Assembly (NCBI GenBank): GCA_036338025.1
Contig: JAYZDB010000088.1
Location: 1 to 6,349, forward strand
Source: JAYZDB01 sp036338025
GTDB taxonomy: Bacteria > Planctomycetota > UBA1135 > UBA2386
Length of the DNA: 6,349 nt
Direction of reading: 5' to 3'
Both the position numbers and the translations under genes were made by a program. Shown piece after piece: positions 4,564 to 6,349 of the stretch. The notes beneath the pieces were generated by a model that was given only the letters and a program-made list of their open reading frames with translations, made no database searches and was not told the DNA's origin. The stretch's first letter is position 1. Each line of letters starts with the position of its first letter.

Positions 4564-5955
4564 ATGACGGCGGTGTTCGTCATTGTTGCACTGTTGGGGT
4601 TGAATGCCCTGTGCGTCGCCGCTGAATTTGCGGTGATCCAAGCCAAGGAAGGTCGGTTGCGTGCAGCCGCCGAAGAAGGCAACCGTTCAGCGCGCTTGCT
4701 GCTGCCAGTACTACTCGATCCCGAGCGGCTGGACCGCTACATCTCCACCTGTCAACTGGGGATTACGGTCACCAGCCTGGTGCTGGGCGCCTATAGCGAG
4801 TTTGCCCTGGCCCATGGTCTGCAGGAGTTGTTCGTTTCGAGGGACTTCTTCGAGATCGCCCTGGCGCATTCCGTGGCGACCATCGTCGTTTTGGTTTGCG
4901 TGACGCTGTTGCAGATCGTACTCGGCGAGCAGGTGCCGAAGTCGATGGCGTTACACCGTCCTGATCGCATCGCACTGGTAACGGTCTGGCCGATCCTGTT
5001 CTGGCAGAAGACCTTTGGATTCTTGATCACGTTCCTGACGTTCGTCTCGCGTTGTGTGTTGCGGTTACTGGGTGCCAAGGCGGAGGTGCACCGTCACGTA
5101 CATTCGCGGCAGGAGATCGACATCATGATGGAGCAGAGTCATGAGAAGGGTGCGATCGAATCGGAGCAGCACGAGCGCCTACAGCAAGTCTTGGACCTCG
5201 ACATCGTGACTGCCAGCCAGTTGATGGTGCCACGTCCCGAGATCTCTGCCGTCGATATCGATGCCGAGGAGGACGCTTCACTGCAGGCGATCCTTGACGG
5301 ACGCTATACCCGGTTACCGGTCTACCGCGGCAACATTGATGAGGTGGTGGGTGTGATCCACACCAAGGACCTGGCCCGGAATGCGGTCGAGAATGACGGC
5401 ATCGAGGATTGGCGCCAGTTGATTCGCCCGATGTTCTTTGTCAACGAGGGTATGACTGCGGACCGGATGCTGACGCTGTTCCGTGCGAAACGCACACAAC
5501 AGGCGGTTGTCATGGATGAATTCGGTGGAGTTGCCGGCATGGTGACTCTCGAAGACGTTCTGACCTACGTATTCGGGGAAGTCGAAGACGAATTTAGCGA
5601 GACGTCTGAAAATGCTGAGCGCTTGTCGAATGGAACCGTGCGACTTCCTGGCCGAATGCGTCTTGACGAGTGTGACGAGTGGGTGGGCACCGAGTGGCGC
5701 GGTGCCTCGAACACCGTCAGCGGGTTGATCACGGAACACCTTGGCCAACTACCTGCGCCTGGTGCAGTGATCTTCATCGACGGTGTCGAAGTCGTTGTCG
5801 AGGAAGTTTCGCGACACGTGGTGACATCGGTGATCGCGACACCGCTGGCGGACCCGTGCCCCGGACCAGAGGGAGATCCCCAGATACAAGCGTCCAGCTC
5901 GGACCCTGATGGCGAATCCGAAGTGAAGGATGCCGGGGAGGTCGCTGATGACTAG
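4564..5955 (+). CDS. CNNM/CBS/CorC-HlyC domain membrane protein (hemolysin family, putative divalent-cation transporter), 463 aa
   Basis: Domains in order: a CNNM (DUF21) transmembrane domain at about residues 1-190, with hydrophobic segments near 2-25, 62-85, 99-122 and 136-168; a CBS-domain pair at about 215-340; a CorC/HlyC C-terminal domain at about 355-428; and an acidic, disordered tail (429-463). Conserved CNNM marks include AAEFA (19-23), CQLGITVTSLVLG (63-75) and LGEQVPKS (120-127). The CBS pair shows the usual M-V-P-R-P (221-225), TRLPVY (249-254), GVIHTKDL (263-270), DEFGG (318-322) and G-M-V-T-L-E-D (325-331). Characterised relatives (CorB/CorC, YtfL, YfjD-type, eukaryotic CNNM) are linked to Mg2+/Co2+ transport or resistance, and the CBS pair often binds ATP-Mg. 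Haemolytic activity should not be assumed. The start is fixed by a strong Shine-Dalgarno. The gene follows mogA by 124 bp and overlaps the next CNNM gene by 8 nt. Confidence 0.95.
   Translation: MTAVFVIVALLGLNALCVAAEFAVIQAKEGRLRAAAEEGNRSARLLLPVLLDPERLDRYISTCQLGITVTSLVLGAYSEFALAHGLQELFVSRDFFEIALAHSVATIVVLVCVTLLQIVLGEQVPKSMALHRPDRIALVTVWPILFWQKTFGFLITFLTFVSRCVLRLLGAKAEVHRHVHSRQEIDIMMEQSHEKGAIESEQHERLQQVLDLDIVTASQLMVPRPEISAVDIDAEEDASLQAILDGRYTRLPVYRGNIDEVVGVIHTKDLARNAVENDGIEDWRQLIRPMFFVNEGMTADRMLTLFRAKRTQQAVVMDEFGGVAGMVTLEDVLTYVFGEVEDEFSETSENAERLSNGTVRLPGRMRLDECDEWVGTEWRGASNTVSGLITEHLGQLPAPGAVIFIDGVEVVVEEVSRHVVTSVIATPLADPCPGPEGDPQIQASSSDPDGESEVKDAGEVADD
5937..5942 (+). promoter_or_regulatory. 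Shine-Dalgarno of the second CNNM gene, inside the first
   Basis: GGAGGT lies five bases before the ATG at 5948 and within the last codons of the preceding gene. It settles the start of the second CNNM protein and implies translational coupling, since ribosomes ending at 5955 finish next to this site. Confidence 0.8.
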
Positions 5956-6349
5956 CGTAATGATCGTCCTGATCGTGCTGGTTCTGGTGTTGATTAACGG
6001 GCTTTACGTGGCGAGCGAGTTCGCGTTGATCGGGGTGTCGCGTGCCTCAGTTGAAGCGGACGTCGAGGCCGGCGATCGGTCAGCGCGACGTGTTCAAGCC
6101 ATTCTCGGTGACCCTCGCCAACAGGACCGCTACATCGCGGCTACGCAGCTCGGCATAACCCTCGCCAGTCTCGGGCTCGGAATGTACGGCGAGCACCATC
6201 TTGCGACCAAGTTGATGGGCTTGTTCGAGCCGCTGGGAGAGAGCGCGTGGATCACGGCTCACTTCCTGGCGAGCATCGTGGCGGTCGGGGTGATGACGAT
6301 CTTGCACGTCGTTCTTGGCGAAATGGTGCCGAAGTCCATCGCCTTGGCC
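5948..6349 (+). CDS. second CNNM-domain membrane protein, N-terminal 134 codons (cut by window edge)
   Basis: An open frame from the ATG at 5948 continues to the window end without a stop and encodes the first 134 residues of a paralogue of the preceding protein. Shared blocks are an N-terminal hydrophobic helix ending V-A-S-E-F-A, GDRSARRVQ, DRYIAATQLGITLASLGLGMYGE (compare DRYISTCQLGITVTSLVLGAYSE, here broken over the same positions), and LGEMVPKSIALA at the edge. Hydrophobic segments fit CNNM transmembrane helices 1 to 3. CBS and CorC domains are expected beyond the window but cannot be seen. It starts 8 nt before the stop of the first CNNM gene, with its own Shine-Dalgarno. Adjacent paralogous pairs of this family are known in other bacteria and may form heteromers or have divided roles. 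Confidence 0.93.
   Translation, partial: MTSVMIVLIVLVLVLINGLYVASEFALIGVSRASVEADVEAGDRSARRVQAILGDPRQQDRYIAATQLGITLASLGLGMYGEHHLATKLMGLFEPLGESAWITAHFLASIVAVGVMTILHVVLGEMVPKSIALA

Noticed and set aside
1..6349. Defence system, CRISPR array, insertion sequence or prophage content
   Set aside because: No spaced repeats, transposase or integrase motifs, or phage proteins are seen, and the tRNA 3' end shows no duplicated attachment site within the window.

Overview
The window looks like an ordinary chromosomal segment from a GC-rich, Gram-negative-type bacterium. My best guess is a Planctomycetota lineage or a close relative. This rests on the secreted protein at 835-1773, whose architecture resembles exported proteins I associate with marine Planctomycetota: a Sec signal, a long beta-rich body, and a C-terminal block with LGISN, GPLG..P.DLG, GCTLW, IPVPNDP.L.G..FYVQA and SNAG elements. 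The absence of Shine-Dalgarno sequences before most genes agrees with this. The assignment is an inference from pattern memory, not a database match.

Layout. Positions 1-98 (+) probably hold the last codons of a gene that enters from the left. A lipoprotein of unknown function (138-659, -) converges on it. Upstream of that lies a secreted Cys-containing protein (835-1773, -), followed by a GC-rich terminator-like hairpin at 783-814. Next on the minus strand comes a probable housekeeping cluster, transcribed right to left: an MBL-fold hydrolase (2945-3664), then trmB (2171-2896), then tRNA-Leu(UAA) (1993-2081). A 238-bp divergent intergenic region separates it from a rightward group: mogA (3903-4439), a CNNM/CBS/CorC transporter-like membrane protein (4564-5955), and the start of a second CNNM-domain protein (5948 to the window end). 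No stretch longer than 300 bp lacks a gene. The longest gaps are 3665-3902, 1774-1992 and 660-834.

How the genes work together. trmB and tRNA-Leu both concern translation, but tRNA-Leu is a class II tRNA with a long variable arm and is not an expected TrmB substrate. mogA serves molybdenum-cofactor synthesis. The two CNNM genes overlap by 8 nt, are paralogous and probably act together at the membrane, perhaps in divalent-cation (Mg/Co-type) homeostasis.

The most interesting regulatory signal is a perfect 6-bp inverted repeat that buries the strong Shine-Dalgarno of the first CNNM gene. I found no mobile element, CRISPR array, phage gene or defence system, and no clear novel multi-gene system.
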